A stretch of 64,000 nt of DNA, taken from positions 1,109,501 to 1,173,500 of the forward strand of contig NZ_CP090975.1 of NCBI RefSeq assembly GCF_021513215.1, given 5' to 3'. Positions within the stretch are counted from its first letter, which is position 1. Each line of letters begins with the position of its first letter. The DNA comes from Suttonella sp. R2A3 (GTDB taxonomy: Bacteria; Pseudomonadota; Gammaproteobacteria; Cardiobacteriales; Cardiobacteriaceae). Positions 48,722-57,816 of the stretch are shown here, piece after piece. Made by a program: the position numbers and the translations under genes. The notes beneath the pieces were generated by a model that saw only the letters and a list, made by a program, of their open reading frames with translations, searched no databases and had not been told where the DNA came from.

Positions 48722-50167
48722 ATGTCTATTGGCATCAAAACCACAGAGCGCCCCGAATTTGACGACGTGTTACAAAACATCACCAACTACGTCTATGACA
48801 CTGATATTAACAGCGAAGAAGCCTACCGCACCGCGCGTTACTGTGTAATGGACAGCTTAGGCTGCGCGATGCAGGCGCTCGATTACCCAGCGTGCGTTAA
48901 GTTGCTTGGCCCGGTTGTACCAGGTGCAACGCTCACTAACGGTGCACGCGTCCCTGGTACCGCGTACGAACTCGATCCGGTGATGGCGGCGTTTAATATT
49001 GGGGCGATGATTCGCTGGCTCGATTTTAACGATACGTGGCTGGCTGCTGAATGGGGACATCCATCAGATAATTTAGGTGGTATTTTAGCGGTTGCTGATT
49101 ATGTCAGCCGTCGTAACATCGCTGAAAACAAAGCCCCACTCACCATGAAAGACGTGCTCACTGCGGCGATTCAAGCACACGAAATCCAGGGCATCATTGC
49201 ACTGGAAAACAGCTTTAACCAAGTCGGTCTTGATCACGTTTTACTCGTACGCATTGCCTCCACCGCGGTGGTTAGCAAACTCCTCGGCCTGAGTCGTGAG
49301 GAAGCATTAAATGCGGTATCGAATGCGTGGATTGATGGCGGTGCACTGCGCACCTATCGTCACGCACCAAACACCGGTTCGCGCAAGAGTTGGGCAGCCG
49401 GTGACGCGACCAGTCGCGCGGTTCGCCTAGCGCTTATCGCACAAAGTGGTGAAATGGGCTACCCTTCAGCGCTAAGTGCGAAAAATTGGGGCTATTACGA
49501 TGTGCTGTTTAAAGGCAAACCTTTCGCTTTCACCCGCGATTTTGGCAGCTATGTGATGGAGAATGTACTGTTTAAGATTTCGTTCCCGGCAGAGTTTCAC
49601 GCGCAAACCGCAGTCGAATGCGCAATGACCTTGCACGAGCAGGTTAAAGACCGCTTAGATGAGATCGAACGCATTGAGCTAGAAACGCAGGAAGCTGGTT
49701 ACCGCATCATCGATAAATCCGGCCCATTAGCCAACCCGGCTGATCGCGATCACTGCCTGCAGTATATGGTCGCTGTGCCGCTGATTTTCGGACGCTTAAC
49801 CGCTGCTGATTACGAAGATGAAGTCGCTAACGATCCGCGCATCGATAGCTTACGCGATAAGATGACCGTCAGCGAAAATAGCACCTATTCCAAAGATTAT
49901 TTGGATGCAGATAAGCGCTCGATCGCCAACAGCGTACAGGTCTTTTTTAAAGATGGCAGCGCGACAGATAAAGTGGAAGTACATTATCCGATTGGTCACC
50001 GCCGCCGTCGTGACGAAGGCATTCCGGTCTTGGAAGAAAAGTTCGCGCGCAGCATTCGCGCTAAACTCTCACAGAAAAACGCCGATGCGTTGATTGCCCT
50101 GTGTGACGATCAAGAGAAGCTTGCCAGCACACCGGTTAACGAATTTATGGCGCTGTGGGTGCGTTAA
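48722..50167 (+). CDS. prpD: 2-methylcitrate dehydratase
   Basis: A 481-residue MmgE/PrpD-family protein. I choose the ATG at 48722 ([15 protein letters not shown]), which has AAAGGA upstream. The frame is open from a TTG at 48692 in the tandem repeat. Family stretches include [16 protein letters not shown] and [17 protein letters not shown]. Iron-sulphur independent, it dehydrates 2-methylcitrate. There is no acnD-prpF pair in the operon, so this PrpD would be the dehydratase. Confidence 0.93.
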   Translation: MSIGIKTTERPEFDDVLQNITNYVYDTDINSEEAYRTARYCVMDSLGCAMQALDYPACVKLLGPVVPGATLTNGARVPGTAYELDPVMAAFNIGAMIRWLDFNDTWLAAEWGHPSDNLGGILAVADYVSRRNIAENKAPLTMKDVLTAAIQAHEIQGIIALENSFNQVGLDHVLLVRIASTAVVSKLLGLSREEALNAVSNAWIDGGALRTYRHAPNTGSRKSWAAGDATSRAVRLALIAQSGEMGYPSALSAKNWGYYDVLFKGKPFAFTRDFGSYVMENVLFKISFPAEFHAQTAVECAMTLHEQVKDRLDEIERIELETQEAGYRIIDKSGPLANPADRDHCLQYMVAVPLIFGRLTAADYEDEVANDPRIDSLRDKMTVSENSTYSKDYLDADKRSIANSVQVFFKDGSATDKVEVHYPIGHRRRRDEGIPVLEEKFARSIRAKLSQKNADALIALCDDQEKLASTPVNEFMALWVR

Positions 50168-50181
50168 AAGCAATCAATCCT

Positions 50182-50211
50182 TCGAGCCGAGAGGGTTTTA
50201 TCTCGGCTCGA
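50182..50211. terminator. hairpin between convergent prpD and purU
   Basis: A perfect 11-bp stem, TCGAGCCGAGA (50182-50192) with TCTCGGCTCGA (50201-50211), and an 8-base loop. It lies 14 bases after prpD and 10 bases after the purU stop. The T tract is poor on either strand, so it could be a bidirectional weak terminator or a 3'-end stabiliser. Confidence 0.55.
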
Positions 50212-50221
50212 TGACTTTGAC

Positions 50222-51091
50222 TTAAGCAAATACTACTGTTTTATTGCCATTACGCAGTACGCGATGCTCGCAATGTGAGCGTAGCGCACGCGCAAGCACC
50301 AAACGCTCAATATCATGACCAATTTCAGTCAGCTTCGCGGCGTCCATACTGTGGTTCACTCGCGCGACATCCTGCTCGATAATCGGGCCTTCATCGAGAT
50401 CGGTGGTCACATAATGCGCGGTTGCGCCAATCAGCTTCACCCCTTTCGCATGCGCCTGATGATACGGTCGCGCGCCTTTGAAGCTGGGTAAAAATGAATG
50501 GTGAATATTGATCGCTCGTCCGTTTAAAAACGCGCATAAATCTGGTGAGAGGATTTGCATATAGCGCGCAAGCACGACCAGATCAACGTTGTGCGTCTCA
50601 ACAGCGACTTTAAGCTTGGCTTCTTGTTCAGCACGGTTATTATCGTCTTTGCTCGTCAACGGCCAATGATAAAACGGCAAATCGTGGGCCTCACACACCG
50701 AACGAAACTTATCATGATTGCTGCCGACCGCAACAATGTCAATCGGCAACGAGCCTTCCTGCCAACGAAACAACAGATCGTTCAAGCAATGTCCTGCTTT
50801 AGAGACCATCAGCATAACGCGTGTTTTTTCAGCCAAGGCGTGCCAAGTCGCTTCCATCTGCCACTCTTTGGCAACTGCGGCCCACTGGGATTCTAAAGTT
50901 GCTAGATCCATTTTTGCGGCGCTGGCATCAACCTTGACGCGCATAAAAAATTGCTGCGACGCCTCATCGCCATATTGCGCTGAGGTCAGAATATTAATGC
51001 CGCGGGTGCTCAAAAAGCCCGATACCGCATGCACGATGCCGGGTTTATCTGGGCAAGAAAGCGTCAAAACATAGCAATACGCAGGATTCAT
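50222..51091 (-). CDS. purU: formyltetrahydrofolate deformylase
   Basis: 289 residues. The N-terminal ACT domain starts YCYVLTLSCPDKPGIVHAV, and the C-terminal formyltransferase-type domain has HHSFLPSFKGARPYHQA and DLDEGPIIEQD. It hydrolyses 10-formyl-THF to formate and THF. I choose the ATG at 51091 (AGGAAG upstream). It overlaps the transporter stop as ATGA. An extension in frame lies inside the transporter gene. Confidence 0.93.
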   Translation of the reverse strand: MNPAYCYVLTLSCPDKPGIVHAVSGFLSTRGINILTSAQYGDEASQQFFMRVKVDASAAKMDLATLESQWAAVAKEWQMEATWHALAEKTRVMLMVSKAGHCLNDLLFRWQEGSLPIDIVAVGSNHDKFRSVCEAHDLPFYHWPLTSKDDNNRAEQEAKLKVAVETHNVDLVVLARYMQILSPDLCAFLNGRAINIHHSFLPSFKGARPYHQAHAKGVKLIGATAHYVTTDLDEGPIIEQDVARVNHSMDAAKLTEIGHDIERLVLARALRSHCEHRVLRNGNKTVVFA

Positions 51092-52017
51092 CGTTCTTCC
51101 TTTTTCGCACAGAAGCTCGCAAGCAACGCACCACTGATGTTGTGCCAAACACTAAATAACGCACTCGGCACAGCCGCTTCAGGGGTAAAATACTTACTCG
51201 CCAGCGCCGCACCCAAACCACTATTTTGCATCCCGACTTCCACCATAATCGCGCGCTGTTGCGCGTAGCTAAAACCATTGAATCTCGCTAACAAATAGCC
51301 TAGCGCGTAACCAAGTATATTATGCAGTACAACGACTGCGAAAATCAGCAAGCCACTTTCGGCAATTTTTGTGTGCGACAGCGCAACGACAATCGCCACA
51401 ATCAACACGATCGCCACCACCGAAACCAACGGCAACACATCAATCGCTGGCTGAATTTTCTCACCCAATAACCGGTGTACAATCACCCCTAGAATGATCG
51501 GCAATAAGACAATTTTTGCTACTGTGATCATCATCGATAACAATTCAATATCAATTAATTCACCGGCATAGAATTGCAGCAACAGTGGCGTTAGTAGCGG
51601 GGCAAGCACGGTTGAAAATGAGGTAATCGTCACACTCAGCGCGACATCGCCTTTAGCGAGAAAGGTAATCACATTACTTGAGGTCCCGCCAGGGCAACAG
51701 CCGACCAAGATCACCCCAAGAGCCACTGCAGGATCGAGGTTAAACACACGCACCAGAAGTAGCGCGAGTAACGGCATGATCACAAATTGCGCGGCCAAAC
51801 CAACCAGCACTTGCCGCGGCCTTTTGGCAATTTCCGCAAAATCTTCCACTTTGAGGGTCAGGCCCATCCCAAACATCACCACGCCTAACGCGGGAACGAT
51901 CAAACTTTTAAGCGGTGTAAAAAGATCAGGAAAGAAGAATCCTGCCAGTCCTAATAATACTGCCCACAAAGCGAATGTTCGCCCTACCCAAGCTGAAAAT
52001 TGTGCCAAAGCCCGCAT
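51088..52017 (-). CDS. bile acid:sodium symporter (BASS) family transporter
   Basis: A 309-residue membrane protein with about nine to ten segments. The conserved ligand/sodium site is GCCPGGTSSNVITFLAKGDVA-like (about residues 100-120) and GMQNSGLGAALA (about 268). Bacterial members carry organic anions such as pantoate or keto acids, and bile acids are unlikely to be the natural cargo. The start at 52017 follows GGAGG by 5 bases. It is coupled to purU by a 4-base overlap, an odd pairing that suggests a one-carbon or organic-acid link. Confidence 0.88.
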   Translation of the reverse strand: MRALAQFSAWVGRTFALWAVLLGLAGFFFPDLFTPLKSLIVPALGVVMFGMGLTLKVEDFAEIAKRPRQVLVGLAAQFVIMPLLALLLVRVFNLDPAVALGVILVGCCPGGTSSNVITFLAKGDVALSVTITSFSTVLAPLLTPLLLQFYAGELIDIELLSMMITVAKIVLLPIILGVIVHRLLGEKIQPAIDVLPLVSVVAIVLIVAIVVALSHTKIAESGLLIFAVVVLHNILGYALGYLLARFNGFSYAQQRAIMVEVGMQNSGLGAALASKYFTPEAAVPSALFSVWHNISGALLASFCAKKEER

Positions 52018-52154
52018 CCATACCTCCATATTAAAAAACAATAATGTTCAATAGTACGCATAAGCAACAATCGACGCAATACTCTAGCGCTGATCAGCAT
52101 TCCGCGATACGATGAGCAGCCACAAATCAACCGCCAAACCAGCTGAAATAAACC

Positions 52155-52787
52155 ATGCTTTCATCGCCCTCAACCATTATTTATATTCTCGATATTATTG
52201 GCGTTTTTGCCTGTAGTGTGGCGGCAAGCGTTCTTGCTAAACGTGTGCATTTAGATGCCGCCGGCGCGATTATGGTCGCCGTTGCTGGTTCGATTGGTGG
52301 CGGAACGCTGCGTGATGTGTTGATCGACCGTCATCCGCTGTTTTGGTTGAGCGATTTAACCTATTTGATTGTCATCACAGCCACCGCCTTACTGGTGCAA
52401 ATCTTCTATCATCGCGTTGAGCGCCTGGATCACCCGCTACGCTGGTTTGATGCGATTGGTTTAGCCGCCTTTTCGGTTATTGGCTTTAACGCAGCGCACG
52501 ACTATGGCATGAATCCAGCAATTATCGTGTTTATGGGTGTGGTAACGGCTGTTATGGGCGGGGTATTACGTGATATTATTTGTCGCAAGATACCGCTGGT
52601 GCTGCATCGTGAAATTTATATTTCTGCAGTGATTATTGGTGGTATCGTATGGTTATTGCTTGATAGCCTCAACGCCGCCGACTGGTTACGCGATTTTGCC
52701 ATCATGTTATTGATTGTGCTGATTCGCATGCTGTCTTTTTACCGTGATTGGCATTTGCCTAATCTCACTCGTCACAAGGAACCCTAA
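52155..52787 (+). CDS. TRIC/UPF0126-family membrane protein (YicG type)
   Basis: A 210-residue protein with seven probable membrane segments in two tandem halves. The glycine-rich motifs GSIGGGTLRDVL and TAVMGGVLRDII (about residues 45-56 and 130-141) mark the halves. Related channels conduct cations, and some YicG-like proteins have been linked to glycine transport. It overlaps the kinase by one base. Confidence 0.86.
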   Translation: MLSSPSTIIYILDIIGVFACSVAASVLAKRVHLDAAGAIMVAVAGSIGGGTLRDVLIDRHPLFWLSDLTYLIVITATALLVQIFYHRVERLDHPLRWFDAIGLAAFSVIGFNAAHDYGMNPAIIVFMGVVTAVMGGVLRDIICRKIPLVLHREIYISAVIIGGIVWLLLDSLNAADWLRDFAIMLLIVLIRMLSFYRDWHLPNLTRHKEP

Positions 52788-53623
52788 TGGATTATAGCCA
52801 CTTCAATCCGCTTACCTATCACATCGTCTCTGTGCAGTCGCAAGTCATTTACGGCACAGTCGGCAATAATGCGGCGATGCCAACATTAGACGATTTAGGC
52901 CATCGCGCGATTGCTGTTCCGAGCGTACTGTTAAGTAACACCCCATTTTATGGCACCAACGCTGGTGGAATCATCAGCGATGAATGGTTTGCCGGCTATT
53001 TACGTGATATTGATTTGCGTGGCGCGATTGAGCCGTTACGAGCAATCATTACCGGCTATCTTGGCGCACCATCGCAAGCGCTCATCTTGAGCGACTGGAT
53101 CGGCGAACAACGACAGAAACACCCCGAGATGATTGCCTGTATTGATCCCGTGATGGGCGATAGCGATAGCGGCCTATACGTTGACCCTAACCTCGCCAGT
53201 GCCTACCGTGATACGCTGATTTATGCCGCTGATATTCTTACCCCGAATCATTTTGAGGTTGAATACTTGACTGGCGGCACCCCATTAACCAGTACAAAAG
53301 CATTGGTTAACGGCGCACGCAGCCTATTACACGATCACCTACGCGCGTTGGTGGTTACCAGCGCCTGCTTAGATGACACCCCCGCTGATCAGATCAGCAT
53401 TCTGATTGTCACCAAAGACAGCGTTGACTCATTCCACCATCCTCGGGTGGATTGTAACGTTAGAGGCAGCGGCGATACGTTTAATGCGGCACTCACTGCG
53501 GCCTTACTCGATGGCAAAACCTTACGCGAAGCTGCAGAACAAGCCGCCGATTATGTCATCCGAGCGATGCGCCAGACCGCTGCTGACAATTTAGGCGAAT
53601 TATTACTGCCGCCTAGGGCATGA
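52787..53623 (+). CDS. pdxY: pyridoxal kinase
   Basis: A 278-residue ribokinase-fold enzyme that makes pyridoxal phosphate in vitamin B6 salvage. It has VQSQVIYGTVGNNAA at the N-terminus, CIDPVMGDSDSGLYV mid-protein, and the anion-hole and catalytic aspartate block NVRGSGDTFNAALTAAL (about residue 220). PdxY and PdxK cannot be told apart with certainty. The stop overlaps the next gene by 4 bases. Confidence 0.88.
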   Translation: MDYSHFNPLTYHIVSVQSQVIYGTVGNNAAMPTLDDLGHRAIAVPSVLLSNTPFYGTNAGGIISDEWFAGYLRDIDLRGAIEPLRAIITGYLGAPSQALILSDWIGEQRQKHPEMIACIDPVMGDSDSGLYVDPNLASAYRDTLIYAADILTPNHFEVEYLTGGTPLTSTKALVNGARSLLHDHLRALVVTSACLDDTPADQISILIVTKDSVDSFHHPRVDCNVRGSGDTFNAALTAALLDGKTLREAAEQAADYVIRAMRQTAADNLGELLLPPRA

Positions 53624-54261
53624 TCAACCGTCGCAACCTGCTGATTCTCGCACTTTGTGCTGGATTGGCAGCTATTTTATGGCTGTTTCGCAGCGATGAA
53701 CCTATAGCACAACAGCCGCCACTACCCAATAACGCGCGTATCGTCGCCCTAGGCGACTCATTAACCTATGGCTTTGGCGCGCTGCGCGGCCAAGACTATC
53801 CTGCCGTTCTCGCTGAATTATCAGAATTAGAAGTCATCAATATGGGGGTTAATGGCGATACTTCAGCAGATGTGTTGGCAAGAATAGATGCGGTGATTGC
53901 CATACATCCGGATTTGGTCTTATTGGGTGTGGGTGGTAATGACGTGTTACAGCGCGTTGATCCACAAGCCACAAAGCGCCATATAGCGCAGACTATAGAG
54001 GCTTTAGCACAGGCAGATATCGCTGTGCTTTTGATTGCCGAACCGCATTTTAGTGCGAGCAATATGATAGGGATTGCACGCGATAACCCGATCTACGCTG
54101 AGCTTGCCGCCTCACACGACCTCGCACTGTTTGCTGATCAGTGGTCACAGATTTTATCGGATGAGGCGCTTAAATCCGATGAAATCCACGCCAACGCTGA
54201 TGGCTATCGTCAGTTCGCCCGTGCGCTGTATCAGTTTTTGCAAGTAGTCGGTTATCTTTAG
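53620..54261 (+). CDS. SGNH-family esterase/lysophospholipase-like hydrolase
   Basis: 213 residues. An N-terminal segment (about 7-23) would anchor or export it. The nucleophile is Ser 47 in ALGDSLTYGFGA, the oxyanion block is GVGGND, and the Asp-His pair is in DEIHANADGY. It resembles TesA-type arylesterases. It overlaps pdxY by 4 bases and converges on bolA with a 4-base gap and no visible terminator. Confidence 0.88.
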   Translation: MINRRNLLILALCAGLAAILWLFRSDEPIAQQPPLPNNARIVALGDSLTYGFGALRGQDYPAVLAELSELEVINMGVNGDTSADVLARIDAVIAIHPDLVLLGVGGNDVLQRVDPQATKRHIAQTIEALAQADIAVLLIAEPHFSASNMIGIARDNPIYAELAASHDLALFADQWSQILSDEALKSDEIHANADGYRQFARALYQFLQVVGYL

Positions 54262-54265
54262 AAGC

Positions 54266-54589
54266 TTAACGTTGTCCGGCACACGGTGGACTATCCGGAC
54301 CTTTTTGCGCGCGAGCCTGCCACTCTTCGGGTGTATAAGTATGGAGCGCTAGCGCATGCACCTCGCCGCCACCTTGCTTTAATAACGGGTTGACGCACTG
54401 ATAAACTTTTTGATGCCGACGAACCCGTGATAACCCTGAGAAATCCTCACTAACCACCGTCACTTTAAAATGCGTTTCAGCACCCGGCTGATAATGAGCG
54501 TGTTGCGCGGATTCATTAAGCACATCAAGATGCTTTGGTGATAACGCGCGCAAGGCTTCGTTGATAGCATCAGCAATCGGTGTCGGCAC
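54266..54589 (-). CDS. BolA family protein
   Basis: A 107-residue protein with a class II KH-like fold. The conserved region is THFKVTVVSEDFSGLSRVRRHQ-like (about residues 38-58), with VHALALHTYTPEEW at the C-terminus. BolA proteins partner with monothiol glutaredoxins in Fe-S cluster handling. The start shares a base with the der stop. Confidence 0.87.
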   Translation of the reverse strand: MPTPIADAINEALRALSPKHLDVLNESAQHAHYQPGAETHFKVTVVSEDFSGLSRVRRHQKVYQCVNPLLKQGGGEVHALALHTYTPEEWQARAQKGPDSPPCAGQR

Positions 54590-56010
54590 TACTTACGCTC
54601 GTTATACGGATTGTGTTTGTCACGGAAGCTGATACGCACCGGCGTCCCATCAAGCTGAAAATGGCGACGGAAAAATTTACTCAAATACTGCTCATAACTC
54701 GCCGGAACGTTGGTTGTTCTCGAACCATGAATAATAATATGCGGTGGATTACGCCCACCTTGGTGCGCGTATTGCAGCTTAATCGCGTAGCCATTAACCA
54801 ACGGCGGTTGGTGGCGTCGATACGCGGCATTCAATGCTTCGGTGAGTTTGTTGGTCGAAAGTTCGCGCATCGCAGCGTGATAGACTTTTTTAACCGCCGG
54901 TAACAGCTGACGAATATTACTGCCATGCAGCGCAGAAATATAAAACACCTGTGCGTAATCGACAAAGCGCAGTTTACGCTCAAATTGCGTTTGCACGTCA
55001 CGGCGCTGATCCTCATCGAGATGATCCCATTTGTTGATCGCGATAATCAGAGCACGCCCACGTTTTACGATCTCGCCAAGTAAATGTGCGTCCTGATCGC
55101 TGACGCCTTCGTGTGCATCGAGCAAAAGCAACACCACATTGGCGCGGTCAATCGCATCTAAACTCTTAACCACACTGAATTTTTCCACCTTATCTGAGAC
55201 GCGCGCACGACGACGAATACCGGCGGTATCAATCAGGGTAAAGGTTTCACCATCACGATCGGTATAGGGAATCGCAATTGCATCACGCGTTGTCCCAGCA
55301 ACCGGGCTGGCCACCAGGCGTTCTTCACCAATCAAGCGATTGAGCAAGGTCGATTTACCGGCATTAGGCCGTCCAACCACCGCTAGAGCAATCCCGCTTA
55401 ATTCATGCTGCGCAAGATGCGCCTCTTCTTCATCAAGCAGAAATTGCTCTTCCGGCAAGCCATCGAGTAATTCGATAATTCGTGAACCGAGTTGACGCAA
55501 ACCGCGACGATGCACTGCAGCAATCGCGAGTACATTGGCAAAGCCAAGTGCGTAAAAATCAGCAAGCAGGACATCAGGATCAGCAAAATCAGTTTTATTA
55601 ACCGCAACAATCAACGGTTTCTGGCTCCGGCGTAGCTCTTGCACAATCGATTCATCCACCGCGGTCAAACCTTCGCGTGCATCAACCACCAAGACCACAA
55701 CATCGGCTTCTATGACTGCTTCTCGTGCCTGCTTATCGACACGAAAATCAATATCCGCTTCTTCTTCGCGCAGCAGCCCACCAGTATCAATCACCTGTAC
55801 CTGACGCCCTTCAAGATCCGCCAGACCGTAATTGCGGTCGCGGGTGAGACCTGGGGTATCGCTAACAATCGAATCACGGCTGCGCGTGAGTGCGTTAAAT
55901 AGCGTGGATTTACCAACATTGGGTCGCCCGACTAAGGCCAGACGTGGTAGCCGATAACTTGGCGTGCTGAGCGTGTTCTCGCCGCCGTTCTGTTCATTGT
56001 ATTCGTTCAT
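54589..56010 (-). CDS. der: GTPase Der (EngA)
   Basis: 473 residues with two tandem G domains, each with its P-loop: GRPNVGKSTLFNAL (residues about 28-41) and GRPNAGKSTLLNRL (about 214-227). DTPGLTRDRNYG and DTAGIRRRARV follow. A C-terminal KH-like domain ends in the window. It is needed for 50S assembly. It lies directly after bamB in the conserved block. Confidence 0.96.
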   Translation of the reverse strand: MNEYNEQNGGENTLSTPSYRLPRLALVGRPNVGKSTLFNALTRSRDSIVSDTPGLTRDRNYGLADLEGRQVQVIDTGGLLREEEADIDFRVDKQAREAVIEADVVVLVVDAREGLTAVDESIVQELRRSQKPLIVAVNKTDFADPDVLLADFYALGFANVLAIAAVHRRGLRQLGSRIIELLDGLPEEQFLLDEEEAHLAQHELSGIALAVVGRPNAGKSTLLNRLIGEERLVASPVAGTTRDAIAIPYTDRDGETFTLIDTAGIRRRARVSDKVEKFSVVKSLDAIDRANVVLLLLDAHEGVSDQDAHLLGEIVKRGRALIIAINKWDHLDEDQRRDVQTQFERKLRFVDYAQVFYISALHGSNIRQLLPAVKKVYHAAMRELSTNKLTEALNAAYRRHQPPLVNGYAIKLQYAHQGGRNPPHIIIHGSRTTNVPASYEQYLSKFFRRHFQLDGTPVRISFRDKHNPYNERK

Positions 56011-57171
56011 TTAGCGCGGTGCCACCACAACCAATTTACCATCAGCAAGCTGCCAAGCAATGCCGCTGTTAAGCACAACCGGCTCGCTTAGCGCATAGGT
56101 CGATCCTATCTTATTTTGCCCGATTAAACGGCCATCACGACTATCAAACCAATGCAAATACCCTTCACCATCGATGCCACCAACGATCCCTGGTGGAATC
56201 GCCACTAATGGCGAGAGGTAACGCCCTTCTAAGGCATCATTTTGCCAACGGATGCTGCCATCATTTTGATTGAGCGCAATCACATGATCAATGTCATTGG
56301 CCAAAAATAGTCCATCCGGCGACATCGCAAAATCTTGTGCGGTCGCAGCTTGTGGTTGACGCCACAATATATTGCCGCCTTCTAAACTCACCGCAAAGGT
56401 TTCGTCTTGAAATGCTGAGGCAAACAGCGTGCTGCCGTTGATTTTCGGGGTTGCGTCCATATCCACCAGGCGCTGCACATCGTTATTTCCTGAACCAATC
56501 GCTAAACGTTCTTCCACCATCGGCATACCGCTGGCTTGGTCTAAGACCACCAAACGGCCGCTGTTGGTCGTGACAATCACCACACCACCACCGACCACCG
56601 GTGAAGCATCGCCACGCACGACCAATTTAGGTTCGCTAATGCGGTATTGCCACAGCACCACGCCATCGCTGGCACGGTAAGCAAACACAGCACCACTACT
56701 CGCACGTACTACCACCATATCATTGGTATAACTCGGCGCCGCTAATACTGATTCACCCAATGAAGCGCGCCAACGCGGCTCGCCGTTTTCTGCCGACAAG
56801 GCCAATAAATCGCCATTACGCGTTACCGCAAATAACAAACCTGGTGCTGCGGTCACACCCGCGCTGATATCGGTATCTAAATCGTATTGATAGAGTCGAT
56901 CGCCACTTCTGGCATTAAAAGCGCTCAGCCTGCCATCGGCACTGATCACATATAGACGCTGTCCGTCAGTGGCAGGACGCAGGCGCAGACCACGATCCGC
57001 ACCAACTTTGCCGACACTTTGTGACCAGATCACCGGACTTTGAATTTGTGTGCTGGTTTCTGGTAAAGGCTTAGGTTCAGGACGATTATCTTCACCTAAG
57101 AAAAAATTACTTGGCGAACACGCACTAATCGCCAAGGCTGAGGCTAATATCAAGAGAATTCGCGCTGTCAT
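56011..57171 (-). CDS. bamB: outer-membrane assembly lipoprotein BamB
   Basis: 386 residues. The lipobox ends ISAC (Cys 18), followed by an eight-bladed PQQ-type propeller with repeats such as GDLLALSAENGEPRWRASLG and LSAFNARSGDRLYQYDLD. BamB assists BamA in inserting beta-barrel proteins. The stop is directly against the der start, and it is 15 bases after yfgM. Confidence 0.95.
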   Translation of the reverse strand: MTARILLILASALAISACSPSNFFLGEDNRPEPKPLPETSTQIQSPVIWSQSVGKVGADRGLRLRPATDGQRLYVISADGRLSAFNARSGDRLYQYDLDTDISAGVTAAPGLLFAVTRNGDLLALSAENGEPRWRASLGESVLAAPSYTNDMVVVRASSGAVFAYRASDGVVLWQYRISEPKLVVRGDASPVVGGGVVIVTTNSGRLVVLDQASGMPMVEERLAIGSGNNDVQRLVDMDATPKINGSTLFASAFQDETFAVSLEGGNILWRQPQAATAQDFAMSPDGLFLANDIDHVIALNQNDGSIRWQNDALEGRYLSPLVAIPPGIVGGIDGEGYLHWFDSRDGRLIGQNKIGSTYALSEPVVLNSGIAWQLADGKLVVVAPR

Positions 57172-57186
57172 AAAGATTTCCTGAGT

Positions 57187-57816
57187 TTATTGAGTCGGAG
57201 GATTAGTGGCCGTTGCCAGCTCACCTTCAACGGCGGCCAGCTGTTGCGCTAACATCGCTGCATCACCTTGTATCGAACGATACGCTTCAGCAGCCCGTTC
57301 AAGATTGCCTTGCTGCTGGTAAATAACCGCTTCGAGTAACGCGACCTGGTTCGCGTACGCACTACCTTTGAGCGCCTGTAATTCGCTAAGCGCGGCATCG
57401 TATTGGCCATCGCGCATTTCTAAATTCGCCAGCTGCCAACGCGCGCTATCAACCACTAAAGGATCTTTGGCATTCACCGCTTCGCCTAAAAACGTTTTCG
57501 CCCGTGCTAAATCATTATTTGTCGCGGCTTCTTTAGCCATTAACAATTGGGCAAGGCCGATAGTTTGCGCAGATTGATCCATTTCAGCATAGATGCGCTG
57601 CGTCTCTTGGGCTTGGTTGGCCTCGACCGCATCACCTAACTGGTTAAGTAATGCACTTTGCTCAGAGGCTTGTTTAAGTTGCGCACTTTGCCACCATTGG
57701 TAGCCACCTACTGCCCCAACCGCTAATACCAAACCTACAATAATGCTCACGCCATAGCGTTGTAGCCATTCGCGAACCAGTTCACCGGTTTCTTCGTCTG
57801 TTCGTTCCATCATCAA
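57187..57816 (-). CDS. yfgM: YfgM-type SecYEG-associated TPR protein
   Basis: A 209-residue protein with an N-terminal membrane anchor (GVSIIVGLVLAVGAVGGYQWW, about residues 21-41) and a periplasmic TPR-like domain rich in Ala and Gln. YfgM bridges SecYEG and periplasmic chaperones. The start overlaps the hisS stop by 4 bases. Confidence 0.92.
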   Translation of the reverse strand: MMMERTDEETGELVREWLQRYGVSIIVGLVLAVGAVGGYQWWQSAQLKQASEQSALLNQLGDAVEANQAQETQRIYAEMDQSAQTIGLAQLLMAKEAATNNDLARAKTFLGEAVNAKDPLVVDSARWQLANLEMRDGQYDAALSELQALKGSAYANQVALLEAVIYQQQGNLERAAEAYRSIQGDAAMLAQQLAAVEGELATATNPPTQ

